Origin: Acidimicrobiia bacterium
Lineage (GTDB): Bacteria; Actinomycetota; Acidimicrobiia; Acidimicrobiales; Poriferisodalaceae
Direction of reading: 5' to 3'
DNA: 64,000 nucleotides
Assembly: GCA_022826045.1 (NCBI GenBank)
Contig: JAJDVQ010000023.1
Location: forward strand, 1 to 64,000
This document shows, in pieces, positions 1 to 8,221 of this stretch. The notes below the pieces were generated by a model, which saw only the letters and a program-made list of their open reading frames with translations, made no database searches and was not told where the DNA came from. The translations under genes were made by a program, and so were the position numbers. How positions within the stretch are numbered: position 1 is the stretch's first letter; every line of letters begins with the position of its first letter.

Positions 1-1
1 C

Positions 2-361
2 GTGATTGCAGCGATCGTGAGCGTGCTGGGGGCCGGGTTCTTGGCCATGCTGTTCTTCTTCATGCGCGGCATCAGGGCAGACATCGCCGACCTGCGCACC
101 GAGATGCGCGCCGAGATCCGCTCCCTGCGAGCCGAGATGCAAGCCGAGTCTGCTGCCCTGCGTGCCGAGATCGCAGCCGTGCGTGTCGAGATGCAGGCCG
201 AGATCGCAGCCATGCGTGTCGAGATGCAGGCCGAGTTCGCAGCGGTGCGTGCCGAGATGCAGGGCATGCGCAGCGACATCTCCGAGTTGCAGCAGACGGT
301 GGCTCGCCACGACGGCATGCTGTCGCAGATCGGCCGTCGCAACGGCACCGCCGCCGACTAG
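2..361 (+). CDS. membrane-anchored coiled-coil protein
   Basis: The frame encodes 119 residues from a GTG at the very edge of the window, so the true start may lie further left. A hydrophobic segment at about residues 2-21 (AIVSVLGAGFLAMLFFFM) is followed by a charged Ala/Glu/Arg helix with a strong coiled-coil pattern over residues 25-105. Inside it an 11-residue unit, AEIAAVRVEMQ, is repeated almost exactly three times. This is the arrangement of a single-span anchor with a cytoplasmic or periplasmic coiled-coil rod. Function is not recognisable; proteins like this can be scaffold or effector-associated subunits, but nothing here shows which. Confidence 0.6.
   Translation: MIAAIVSVLGAGFLAMLFFFMRGIRADIADLRTEMRAEIRSLRAEMQAESAALRAEIAAVRVEMQAEIAAMRVEMQAEFAAVRAEMQGMRSDISELQQTVARHDGMLSQIGRRNGTAAD
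164..262 (+). repeat. three tandem 33-bp units in coiled-coil gene
   Basis: Units at 164-196, 197-229 and 230-262 differ at only a few bases and each encodes 11 residues of the coiled coil (hendecad-like period). The near identity suggests recent unit duplication, so rod length may vary between strains. Confidence 0.75.
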
Positions 362-468
362 ACAGCAAGCGGCGAGCCGGATTCGCCGGACGATCTCGAA
401 GCGCGCCCGCAGAGCTCTCGCATGCCCCGAACGCTGACCACCAGCCGCGTCCGCGGTAGGTTCGGGCC

Positions 469-1977
469 GTGCCGTGGTGGCTGTGGGGGCTGATCGTCAT
501 CGGGGCGCTCGTCGTGGTCGTATTCGTTCACGACAGCGTCCAGAAGCGGCACTCGATCCTGCGCACCTATCCAGTCATCGGCCATCTGCGCTTCCTGCTG
601 GAGAAGATCGGCCCCGAGCTGCGCCAGTACATCGTCGCGCACAACGAGGAAGAGCGGCCCTTCAACCGGGACGAGCGACGCTGGGTGTACTCGACGGCTA
701 AGCAGCAGAACACCTATTTCGGATTCGGCACCGACGACGAGATCGACAAGCCCGGTCACATCACGTTCCGCCATAGCCCGTTCCCGCTGGGCCGCACCGT
801 GCCGACCGATGCACCCCTGGGGTGCGGCAAGATCATGGGCGCTTGGCGCGACCGCGACCAGGCCTTCCGGCCGGCGTCGATCGTGAACGTGTCGGCTATG
901 AGCTTCGGGTCGCTGTCGGGAACGGCGATCGAAGCGCTGAACCGCGGGGCGGAGCTGGCCGGCTGCATGCACAACACCGGCGAGGGCGGAGTCTCGAAGT
1001 ACCACCGCGCCGGTGGCGACCTGGTCTTCCAGATGGGGACGGGTTACTTCGGGTGCCGCAACCCTGATGGCACGTTCTCGATGGACCGCCTGCTGGAAAC
1101 CGTCGAGGGCGCGCCGGTCCGATCCATCGAGGTGAAGCTGTCCCAGGGGGCGAAGCCCGGCGTGGGCGGTCTGCTGCCCGGGGCAAAGGTGAGCCCCGAG
1201 ATCGCCGAGGCACGCGGCGTGCCGGTCGGCAAAGACGTGGTGAGCCCCAGCCGCCATTCGGCGTTCGGCAGCGTGCCCGAGCTGGTGAGCTTCGTGGAAG
1301 AGGTGGCCGGGGCGACCGGTCTGCCGGTGGGCATCAAGTCGGCGGTGGGCCAGGAGGCCTTCTGGACCGAGCTGGCCCAGCACATGGCCGAGACCCACCG
1401 GGGACCGGACTTTGTGACGGTGGACGGCGCAGAAGGGGGAACAGGTGCAGGACCGCTGGTGTTCACCGATCACGTCGCGCTGCCGTTCTGGCGGGCGTTC
1501 GGCATCGTGCACCGGGCGTTCGGCGAGGCCGGCCTGACCGATCGGATCGTGTTGATCGGCTCGGCCAAACTGGGCTTTCCGGCCCCCGCAGCACTGGCAT
1601 TCAACATCGGAGTCGACATGATCGGTGTGGCTCGCGAGCCGATGATGGCCATCGGCTGCATCCAGGCGCAGCGCTGCCACACCGACCATTGCCCCACCGG
1701 CGTGGCCACGCAGAACAAGTGGCTCTCTCGCGGCTTGGACCCTACGCTCAAGAGCGTGCGGCTCGCCAACTACGTCATCGGGTTGCGCAAGGAGCTGTTC
1801 CGGCTGGCCGACGCCTGCGGAGTCGAGCACCCGGGCCTCATCGGGGGCGACAACGTCAACGTGGTGAGCCCATTCGGCGATCTCGTACCTGCCCACCACG
1901 CCTTCGGCGTGACCCCCGAGCGCACCCACAGCCCAGCCCGCATCGCCGGCCTGCTGGAGGCGGTGAGAGAGCCATGA
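469..1977 (+). CDS. FMN-binding glutamate synthase family protein
   Basis: The 502-residue product has an N-terminal hydrophobic helix (residues 2-20) and then a glutamate-synthase alpha-subunit-like FMN barrel without amidotransferase domain. Visible family signatures are the segment EVKLSQGAKPGVGG and a 3Fe-4S cysteine motif, C397-x5-C403-x4-C408, within CIQAQRCHTDHCPTG. Stand-alone members of this family are membrane-associated oxidoreductases of unclear substrate, so glutamate synthesis should not be assumed. GTG at 469 is the start that keeps the N-terminal helix. The stop overlaps the start of the downstream PhyH gene by 4 bp (ATGA), indicating translational coupling. Confidence 0.88.
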   Translation: MPWWLWGLIVIGALVVVVFVHDSVQKRHSILRTYPVIGHLRFLLEKIGPELRQYIVAHNEEERPFNRDERRWVYSTAKQQNTYFGFGTDDEIDKPGHITFRHSPFPLGRTVPTDAPLGCGKIMGAWRDRDQAFRPASIVNVSAMSFGSLSGTAIEALNRGAELAGCMHNTGEGGVSKYHRAGGDLVFQMGTGYFGCRNPDGTFSMDRLLETVEGAPVRSIEVKLSQGAKPGVGGLLPGAKVSPEIAEARGVPVGKDVVSPSRHSAFGSVPELVSFVEEVAGATGLPVGIKSAVGQEAFWTELAQHMAETHRGPDFVTVDGAEGGTGAGPLVFTDHVALPFWRAFGIVHRAFGEAGLTDRIVLIGSAKLGFPAPAALAFNIGVDMIGVAREPMMAIGCIQAQRCHTDHCPTGVATQNKWLSRGLDPTLKSVRLANYVIGLRKELFRLADACGVEHPGLIGGDNVNVVSPFGDLVPAHHAFGVTPERTHSPARIAGLLEAVREP

Positions 1978-2825
1978 GCCGTCCCCACGGCCACCCGATC
2001 CAGGCCAGCTCGCAGCCGGGCGAGCGCATCACCGACGAGCACAAGGCGGTGTTCGCAGCAGACGGTGTGGTGAAGGTGACCCATGCGGTGCCGGACGCGT
2101 GGGTCGAACGGGTGCTCGGCGTGGCCGACCAGCAGCTGCGCGAGCCCGGCAAGTGGGTGTCGGACACGAATCCGGGAGCGCCGGAGAACCGGCTGTTCAC
2201 CAGCAGGTACCGCTGGGAGATCGACCCGGTCATCGGCGACTTCGTCTTCAACTCGGGCATGGCGCAGATGGCCGCTGCGCTGATGGGCTCGGCGACGGCC
2301 CGCTTCTACTTCGACCACCTGCTCATCAAAGAACCGCGGACTGCCAACCCCACGCCGTGGCATCAGGACATCCCCTACTGGCCCTTCTTGGGCAAGCAGA
2401 TCTGCTCTGCGTGGGTGGCGATGACGTCGGCGACCGTGGCGGAGAGCTCGCTCGAGTTCGTGCGGGGCTCGCACAGCTGGGACGCCTACTACGCACCCGA
2501 GTCCTTCGACGGCAAGAAGGGCTTCATGGCCGACTTCGAGGGTCCCAAGATGCCCGACGTGGAGGCCGACCGGGCTGCGTACGACATCATCGGGTTCGAC
2601 GTCGAGCCCGGAGATGCGCTGTTCTTCTCGTCGTGGATCATCCACGGCTCGCCGGGCAATGCCGGCGATCACCGGCGGGTGGCGCTGTCCACCCGCTGGC
2701 TGGGTGACGACGCGGTGTGGTACCCCCATGCGGGGTGCGATCCCATCGTGGGCGACGACGACACGACATCAGTCGCCGGCGAGTATCCCGGCGACAACGA
2801 CAAGTTCCCGCTCGTCGCCGCGTAG
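1974..2825 (+). CDS. phytanoyl-CoA dioxygenase (PhyH) family protein
   Basis: This 283-residue Fe(II)/2-oxoglutarate-type oxygenase is recognisable from the HxD iron motif in TPWHQDIPYWP and the distal His in SWIIHGSPGN, with the 2-oxoglutarate-binding Arg expected in the following HRRVALSTRW segment. Family members hydroxylate acyl-CoA or small organic substrates; the substrate here is unknown. ATG at 1974 overlaps the preceding gene's stop and is preferred over upstream in-frame starts, which would lie inside that gene. It converges on the Pnkp gene with only 11 bp between the stops. Confidence 0.88.
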   Translation: MSRPHGHPIQASSQPGERITDEHKAVFAADGVVKVTHAVPDAWVERVLGVADQQLREPGKWVSDTNPGAPENRLFTSRYRWEIDPVIGDFVFNSGMAQMAAALMGSATARFYFDHLLIKEPRTANPTPWHQDIPYWPFLGKQICSAWVAMTSATVAESSLEFVRGSHSWDAYYAPESFDGKKGFMADFEGPKMPDVEADRAAYDIIGFDVEPGDALFFSSWIIHGSPGNAGDHRRVALSTRWLGDDAVWYPHAGCDPIVGDDDTTSVAGEYPGDNDKFPLVAA

Positions 2826-2836
2826 CCTCCGGCGGC

Positions 2837-5380
2837 TCAGAGCCGGGGGTCAACCGGTTCGCTCTCCAGCGCGAGCACGGCGAACACGCACTGGTGCACA
2901 CGTGACAGGTGCTCGTTGGCGACGAACCGGTCGAGTGCTTCGATGCCGAGCGCAAACTCCCGCCGCGCCAGCGACGACTTGCGCTTGAGCGATCGCTGGC
3001 GGAGCTGCTGCAGGTTCTCCGGCGCCAGGTACTCGGCGCCGTAGATGAGGCGGAGATACTCCCGGCCGCGGCACTTGACGCCGGGCAGCACGAGGCCCTT
3101 GTCGTTGAACGTGACGGGATCGGCGGGCTTTGCCACCATGCCCTCGCCGCCACGCTCGGTCATCGAATGCCACCAGTCGGTCACATCGGCAATTGACGCA
3201 GCGTCGTCGATCGTGACGTGCCGGCGATCGGTGCGGCACAGCACATCGGGAGCCTCGGCAATCAGCGCGTCGATCTCGTCGAGGTGCCATGCGTGCGGAC
3301 GGCGGGCGAGCACCTCGCCGTGCGCGGCCAGAATCTGGAACGGCGCGATCTCGACGCCCTCGACGCCGTCGGTGTCCCAGCAGTACTGCCGGTATGCGTC
3401 GATGAAGGACCCCAGATGGGAAGCCCGCTCGTCGGTGCGGGCAGCCAGTTCGTCGAGCGCCACGCCGCGCCCGGCGGCAGCGGCGATCAGCTTGCTCGCG
3501 GTGCTCAGGGCGGCCGTGCCCGCTGCTCCCGTCGAGGCATACAGGTCCTGGATCAGCTCGGCGCCCTTCGCCGACCACGGCAGCAGCTCGGCATCGAGCA
3601 CGAGCCAGTCGGTGCCGAGGCGATCCCACAGCCCGGTTCGTTCGGCCGCAGCACGCAGTCGTGCCAGCAGTGAAGCAGTCGCCGCGGACTCGGCAAAGAA
3701 CGCCCGTCCGGTGCGGGTCACGATGACGCCGCCGGCCTCGTTGGCGATGCCGAATCGGGCCTCGGCGGCTCCGACATCGCGCGCCATGACCACCACGGCC
3801 CGCGAGCCCATGTGCTTTTCCTGGCATACGACCTCGCGCACGCCGGCACGCTCGAAATAGGCGAAGGCCTCGTCGGGATGCTCCAGGTACCCGTCACGGG
3901 TGCTGGTGGCGACCGGTGCCATCGTGGGCGGAAGGTAGGCAAGCCAGCGGGGATCCACGGCGAAGCGGCTCATCACCTCCAGCGCAGCGCTGGACTGCTC
4001 GGCCTCGATCGTCACGCGGCCGGCGAGGGACGTGTCCACGATGTGCTTGCCCGCGACATCGCTGATGTCGAGTGCGGTGTGCGCCCGGTCGTCGGCGTGA
4101 GGCTCGGCGTCGAGGGGTCGGACGGGCTCGTAGTACACCTCGGCCGCCTGCACGGACACCAACTCGCGCTCGGGCCAGCGCAGCGCGGTCAGCTCGCCGC
4201 CGAAGACGGCGCCGGTGTCCACGCAGATCGTGTTGTTGACCCATTCCGCGGCCATCACCGGCGTGTGGCCGTACACCACAGCCGCGTCGCCACGGTAGTC
4301 GGCGGCCCACGGGTAGCGGACCGGCAGGCCGTACTCGTCGCTCTCGCCGTCGGTGTCGCCGTAGAGCGCGATGTCTCGCACGCGAGCCGACGCCCGCCCG
4401 TGATACCGCTCGGGAAGGCCCGCATGGGCGACCACCAAGCGGCCGCCGTCGAGCACGTAGTGGCTGATGAGCCCGTCGACGAATACGGCCACCTGATCGC
4501 GGAAGGCGGCGCTGCGCTGTTCGAGCTGGACAAGCGACTCGGCCAGCCCGTGCGTCATCTGCACCTGGCGTCCCGCCAAGGCTCGACCCAGCTTGTTCTC
4601 GTGGTTGCCCGCGATGCACAGCGCGCTGCCGGAATCGACCATCGACATGACCACCTCGAGCACCTCGGCGACGCCTGGCCCACGATCGACAAGGTCGCCC
4701 ACGAACACCGCCCGCCGATTGTCGGGGTGGGTGACAGGGCGCGCGGCGACGTCGTAGCCCAAGCGATCGAGCATCTCGACGAGCTCGGTGTGGCAGCCGT
4801 GAACGTCGCCGATGATGTCGAATGGCCCGACGTCGTCCCGGCGGTCGCACCAGAGCCTGCTGCGCACGATGCGCACCGAGTCCAGCTCGTCGGCAGTGCC
4901 GATCGTGTGGACGCGGGCGAAGCCCTCCTTGCGCAGGCGCCGGGCATTGCGGCGCAGCGTCTCGTGCTGGCGCTTGATGGCATGGCGTGGCGTCTGCCGG
5001 TCGTCGCGTGAACTGTTCCGCTCGACGCACCATGCCAGCGGCAGGTCGAAGACGATGGCCGTGACCATCAGGTCGGCCCGGCGAGCTATCTCCACCAGCG
5101 CCTTGCGGTCGGGCGTCTTGGCATTGGTGGCATCGACCACCGTGAGGCGACCGATCTCGAGCCGCTTGCGCACGATCGTGTGCAGCAGATCGAAGGCCTC
5201 CGCGGTGACGGTCTGGTCGGTCTCGTCGTCGCCGACCATGGCCCGGCATTGATCGCTCGACACGACCTCGGTGGAGGCGAAGTGCCGACGGGCAAAGGTG
5301 GACTTGCCGGATCCCGACGCGCCGCACAGCACGACCAGCCCCGGTTCGGCAATCTCGATCTCGGTCAGCGTGGGCCTCAT
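2837..5380 (-). CDS. pnkp: polynucleotide kinase-phosphatase (bacterial Pnkp RNA repair ligase)
   Basis: The 847-residue protein has the three modules of bacterial Pnkp. The kinase has P-loop GASGSGKST at residues 20-28. The metallophosphatase has GDVHG at 191-195, GDLVDRG at 228-234 and GNHENK at 258-263. The C-terminal adenylyltransferase has EKHMG with the nucleophilic Lys at about 522. It is close to the length of the Clostridium thermocellum enzyme (about 870 residues). Together these heal and seal RNA broken by ribotoxins: 5'-phosphorylation, 2',3'-cyclic phosphate removal and ligase adenylylation. ATG at 5380 is chosen because homology begins there and an upstream start would overlap hen1. 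The gene follows hen1 by 10 bp, so the two form an operon. Confidence 0.95.
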   Translation of the reverse strand: MRPTLTEIEIAEPGLVVLCGASGSGKSTFARRHFASTEVVSSDQCRAMVGDDETDQTVTAEAFDLLHTIVRKRLEIGRLTVVDATNAKTPDRKALVEIARRADLMVTAIVFDLPLAWCVERNSSRDDRQTPRHAIKRQHETLRRNARRLRKEGFARVHTIGTADELDSVRIVRSRLWCDRRDDVGPFDIIGDVHGCHTELVEMLDRLGYDVAARPVTHPDNRRAVFVGDLVDRGPGVAEVLEVVMSMVDSGSALCIAGNHENKLGRALAGRQVQMTHGLAESLVQLEQRSAAFRDQVAVFVDGLISHYVLDGGRLVVAHAGLPERYHGRASARVRDIALYGDTDGESDEYGLPVRYPWAADYRGDAAVVYGHTPVMAAEWVNNTICVDTGAVFGGELTALRWPERELVSVQAAEVYYEPVRPLDAEPHADDRAHTALDISDVAGKHIVDTSLAGRVTIEAEQSSAALEVMSRFAVDPRWLAYLPPTMAPVATSTRDGYLEHPDEAFAYFERAGVREVVCQEKHMGSRAVVVMARDVGAAEARFGIANEAGGVIVTRTGRAFFAESAATASLLARLRAAAERTGLWDRLGTDWLVLDAELLPWSAKGAELIQDLYASTGAAGTAALSTASKLIAAAAGRGVALDELAARTDERASHLGSFIDAYRQYCWDTDGVEGVEIAPFQILAAHGEVLARRPHAWHLDEIDALIAEAPDVLCRTDRRHVTIDDAASIADVTDWWHSMTERGGEGMVAKPADPVTFNDKGLVLPGVKCRGREYLRLIYGAEYLAPENLQQLRQRSLKRKSSLARREFALGIEALDRFVANEHLSRVHQCVFAVLALESEPVDPRL

Positions 5381-5390
5381 CGGACGCTGC

Positions 5391-6794
5391 TCACGGTGCC
5401 CGGCGGAAGACCGCCATCTGGGTCGGCGGCCCGCACTGGGGATCGTCAGGTCCGATGCCGCTGATCTCGCAGCCGTAGCCGTACCTGCCCCCGACTCCGC
5501 GCGCCCAGGCTGTGAATTCGCCGCGCGTCCACTCGAATCGGTGGTCGCCATGGCGCAGCCCGGACTGGCCGAGGTGTTCGAAGCTGACGTTGTACTCGCG
5601 GTTCGGCGTCGTCAGCACGACCGCCGCAGGGGCGGCGCGGCCGAACACGACATCGGCGAACACGTCGAGGCGCTCGGGATCGAGATGCTCGACGACTTCC
5701 ACCAGCGTGACCACGTCAAAGCCGCGCAGGCGCTCGTCGGTGTAGGTGAGGGAGCCCTGTGCCAGCGAGACGCGCTCCCGTCGGCGCTCGGACATCTCAT
5801 CGAGACCGAGGCGCCGCTCGGCACGTTCGAGTGCCCCGATCGAGGTGTCCATGCCCAAGATCGCCGTGACCGCGGCTTCGTCGATGAGCCGCTGCAGCAG
5901 CCGCCCCTCGCCGCAACCCAGGTCGGCGACTCGCCCGGCGCCCGCGCCCCGCACGGCGTCCATGACCGCATCCAGACGCAGCTCCCGCAGGTTCATCCGG
6001 CGCTCGTTCGCCTGCTCCGCATCGTCATGGCGTCGGTCGGCCCGATCGACGTCCTCGCCGGCTTCAGCGAGGCGCGCCAGCGCCTCCCGGGCGAGGGTGC
6101 CGAAGCGCAGGTAGCGGCGCGTGATCAGTTCCGACTCGGGATGCGCAGCCAGCCACTCGCCTCCGCGCCGCATCAGCTTGTCGACCTCGTCGGGACCGAT
6201 CCAGTAGTGCTTGCGGTCGTCAAGCACCGGCAGCATCACGTAGAGATGCTCCAGCGTGCGGCGGACGGTGTGCCGGCCTGCCAGCCGGACCGAGCAGTAG
6301 CGGCTGTCTCCCCAGTCCCCGAACTCCGTGTCGAGCGGGATGGGAGCGCACTCGACGTCGTAGCCCAGCGGTTGGAACAACCGCTGGAGCACGTCCGCGC
6401 CTCCCCGCACCCCCAGCGCCGCCAGCTCGACGGCGAGGTCGAGCGGCCGATCGACGAGTTCGGGCCGGGCATCGCACGTGCCGGCCAGCGCAGTTCGGAA
6501 CAGCCGGCCGATGGCGACGCTCAGCATCGACGATGCCGCGTACGGCCGGTCGTTCACGTAGGGCTCGAGTCCTCCGAGGTGCAGCGACTGCCGACCAGAA
6601 CGCCGCTTTGAGGCCGCAAACGAGTCGACCTCCACGAAAAGCGTGGCCGTGCAGCGGTCGGGTGTCGCCTCGGGGTAGAAGACATGGGCGCGCCCGAAGC
6701 CGACATCGACCGAGCGCACCCGATCGGGATGCTTGTGCAGCAGGAATCCCAGGTCGGTCGCATCGGGTGTCGTCGAGGTCAGCGAGACCAGCAT
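5391..6794 (-). CDS. hen1: 3'-terminal RNA ribose 2'-O-methyltransferase Hen1
   Basis: The 467-residue product has the long N-terminal region of bacterial Hen1 (residues 1 to about 250) and a C-terminal methyltransferase. The SAM motif is DLGCGEG at 291-297. The Hen1 metal site is visible as EVVEH at 366-370 with a downstream His in GLRHGDHRFEW (about 415-418). It 2'-O-methylates the 3'-terminal ribose at the break so that repaired RNA resists a second cleavage, working with Pnkp. ATG at 6794 starts the conserved segment MLVSLTSTT; further upstream in-frame codons read through intergenic-type sequence. It is first in the hen1-pnkp operon. Confidence 0.95.
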   Translation of the reverse strand: MLVSLTSTTPDATDLGFLLHKHPDRVRSVDVGFGRAHVFYPEATPDRCTATLFVEVDSFAASKRRSGRQSLHLGGLEPYVNDRPYAASSMLSVAIGRLFRTALAGTCDARPELVDRPLDLAVELAALGVRGGADVLQRLFQPLGYDVECAPIPLDTEFGDWGDSRYCSVRLAGRHTVRRTLEHLYVMLPVLDDRKHYWIGPDEVDKLMRRGGEWLAAHPESELITRRYLRFGTLAREALARLAEAGEDVDRADRRHDDAEQANERRMNLRELRLDAVMDAVRGAGAGRVADLGCGEGRLLQRLIDEAAVTAILGMDTSIGALERAERRLGLDEMSERRRERVSLAQGSLTYTDERLRGFDVVTLVEVVEHLDPERLDVFADVVFGRAAPAAVVLTTPNREYNVSFEHLGQSGLRHGDHRFEWTRGEFTAWARGVGGRYGYGCEISGIGPDDPQCGPPTQMAVFRRAP

Positions 6795-6872
6795 GAACCG
6801 CCCATTCAATCGGCACGGCGACCTGTCCGGATGGGTCACGGGCGTCGGCGGTGGTGGGTGTAGTTTCAGGGC

Positions 6873-7457
6873 ATGGATTACCCCGCCTCCGTTACCGTCC
6901 AACCGTCAGAGCGCGTGGCGAACTGGCGTCCGCTGGTTCACTGGATCATGCTGATCCCGCACTTCGTGATCCTTGCCGTGTTCCACGTCGTGGCTTGGGC
7001 GCTCGCGCTCCTGACCATGCTCGTGGTGCTCTTCACCGGCAGGCTGCCGGCAGGCATCGCGAGCTTCCAAGTGATGTACATCCGCTACTACACCCGTGTG
7101 CTGTCGTACGTGCACATCATCCACGATCAGTATCCGCCATTCGAATTCGCTTCGTCGGCGGAGGATCCGGGCGGTCTGCCGGTGGCAGTGAATGTCGCGG
7201 TGCCGTCGGGGAACCGCAATCGTCTGGCAGCACTGTTCCGTCCGATCTACGGGCTGCCGCAGATCGTGTTCGTCACCGTCTACTCCTATCTCGTCGTCGC
7301 AGTGGTGACGATCGCCTACTTCATCATCCTGTTCACCGGCCGCTGGCCCGCAGGCATGCGCAATTTCGTGATCGGGTTCTACCGGGCCCACGCGCGCTAC
7401 TTGGCCTTCATGTACATGCTCACCGACAAGTACCCGCCCTTCAGCACCGCCGAATAG
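6873..7457 (+). CDS. DUF4389 domain-containing membrane protein
   Basis: This 194-residue protein has two membrane hairpins, each followed by the phrase LFTGR(L/W)PAG and ending in a (I/L)xD(Q/K)YPPF motif, so the two halves are themselves an internal duplication. This is the DUF4389 pattern, common in actinobacteria and of unknown function. It is followed 66 bp later by a paralogue in the same orientation, and starts 78 bp from the divergently read hen1. Confidence 0.85.
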   Translation: MDYPASVTVQPSERVANWRPLVHWIMLIPHFVILAVFHVVAWALALLTMLVVLFTGRLPAGIASFQVMYIRYYTRVLSYVHIIHDQYPPFEFASSAEDPGGLPVAVNVAVPSGNRNRLAALFRPIYGLPQIVFVTVYSYLVVAVVTIAYFIILFTGRWPAGMRNFVIGFYRAHARYLAFMYMLTDKYPPFSTAE

Positions 7458-7523
7458 AACCCGTTCTCGCCCGCCGCTCGACCATGCATCGAGCGTTCCG
7501 GGCTTCCAAGTAGGTTCGACGGC

Positions 7524-8108
7524 ATGGCTTACCCGGCTTCCGTCACCGTCGAGTCACCGGAGCGGATCGCCAACTGGCGACCCTTGGTGCACTGGCTGCT
7601 GCTGATCCCGCACCTCATCATCTTCGAGATCCTCCAGCACATTGCGTGGCTGCTCAATCTGTTCGGCTGGATCGCCATCGTGTTCACCGGCAAGCTGCCC
7701 AAAGGCTTGGCCGACTTCCAGTCGATGTATCTCCGCTACAGCACCCGGCTGTACGCCTACCTCGACTTCCTGCACGAGCGCTACCCGCCGTTCGAGTTCG
7801 CCATGTCTGCGCCCGAGCCCGGAGGCACACCGGTCGCTGTCGACATCGAGCCTCAGCTCACCGAACGCAACCGGCTCACGGTTGCGTTCCGGCTGATCCT
7901 GGTGATTCCGGCCCTGGTGTTCACCGCGATCACCGGTCTCATCACCGCGGTGCTGGTCGTGCTCGGCTTCTTCGCAGTGCTGTTCACCGGCCGCTGGCCC
8001 GACGGTATGCGCGGGTGGGTCGTCTCGTGGTTCGGCGTGAACCTGCGAATGAACGCGTACCTGCACCTGCTGACCGATCAGTACCCGCCGTTCAGCCTCG
8101 ACGCCTGA
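7524..8108 (+). CDS. DUF4389 domain-containing membrane protein (paralogue)
   Basis: The product is exactly as long as the preceding gene's (194 residues) and begins with the same layout (MAYPASVTVESPERIANWRP against MDYPASVTVQPSERVANWRP). It repeats the FTGRWPDGMR and LLTDQYPPF signatures, so the two genes are a tandem duplication that has diverged. Four or so hydrophobic segments suggest an integral membrane protein. No function can be assigned. Confidence 0.85.
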   Translation: MAYPASVTVESPERIANWRPLVHWLLLIPHLIIFEILQHIAWLLNLFGWIAIVFTGKLPKGLADFQSMYLRYSTRLYAYLDFLHERYPPFEFAMSAPEPGGTPVAVDIEPQLTERNRLTVAFRLILVIPALVFTAITGLITAVLVVLGFFAVLFTGRWPDGMRGWVVSWFGVNLRMNAYLHLLTDQYPPFSLDA

Positions 8109-8221
8109 TCCGTCAGTTGGGCGGCGGACCGCGGCGCCGCCGAACTCGGGCCGTGCCGCACGACGGGCGGTCGGCGCCGCGGCAGGGCTACCGTGCGGGT
8201 GATGAGCGAGGCCCGAGGTGA

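Noticed and set aside
358-1929. 523-residue minus-strand frame opposite the FMN enzyme
   Set aside because: Antisense of a gene with clear 3Fe-4S and FMN motifs; the antisense product has none.
5381-5551. Longer N-terminus for Pnkp starting at 5551
   Set aside because: It would overlap the end of hen1 by about 160 bp and adds residues unlike the family; the kinase domain begins at ATG 5380.
8117-8145. GGCGGCG/CGCCGCC hairpin after the second DUF4389 gene as a terminator
   Set aside because: Short stem, no T-run and common by chance at this GC content.
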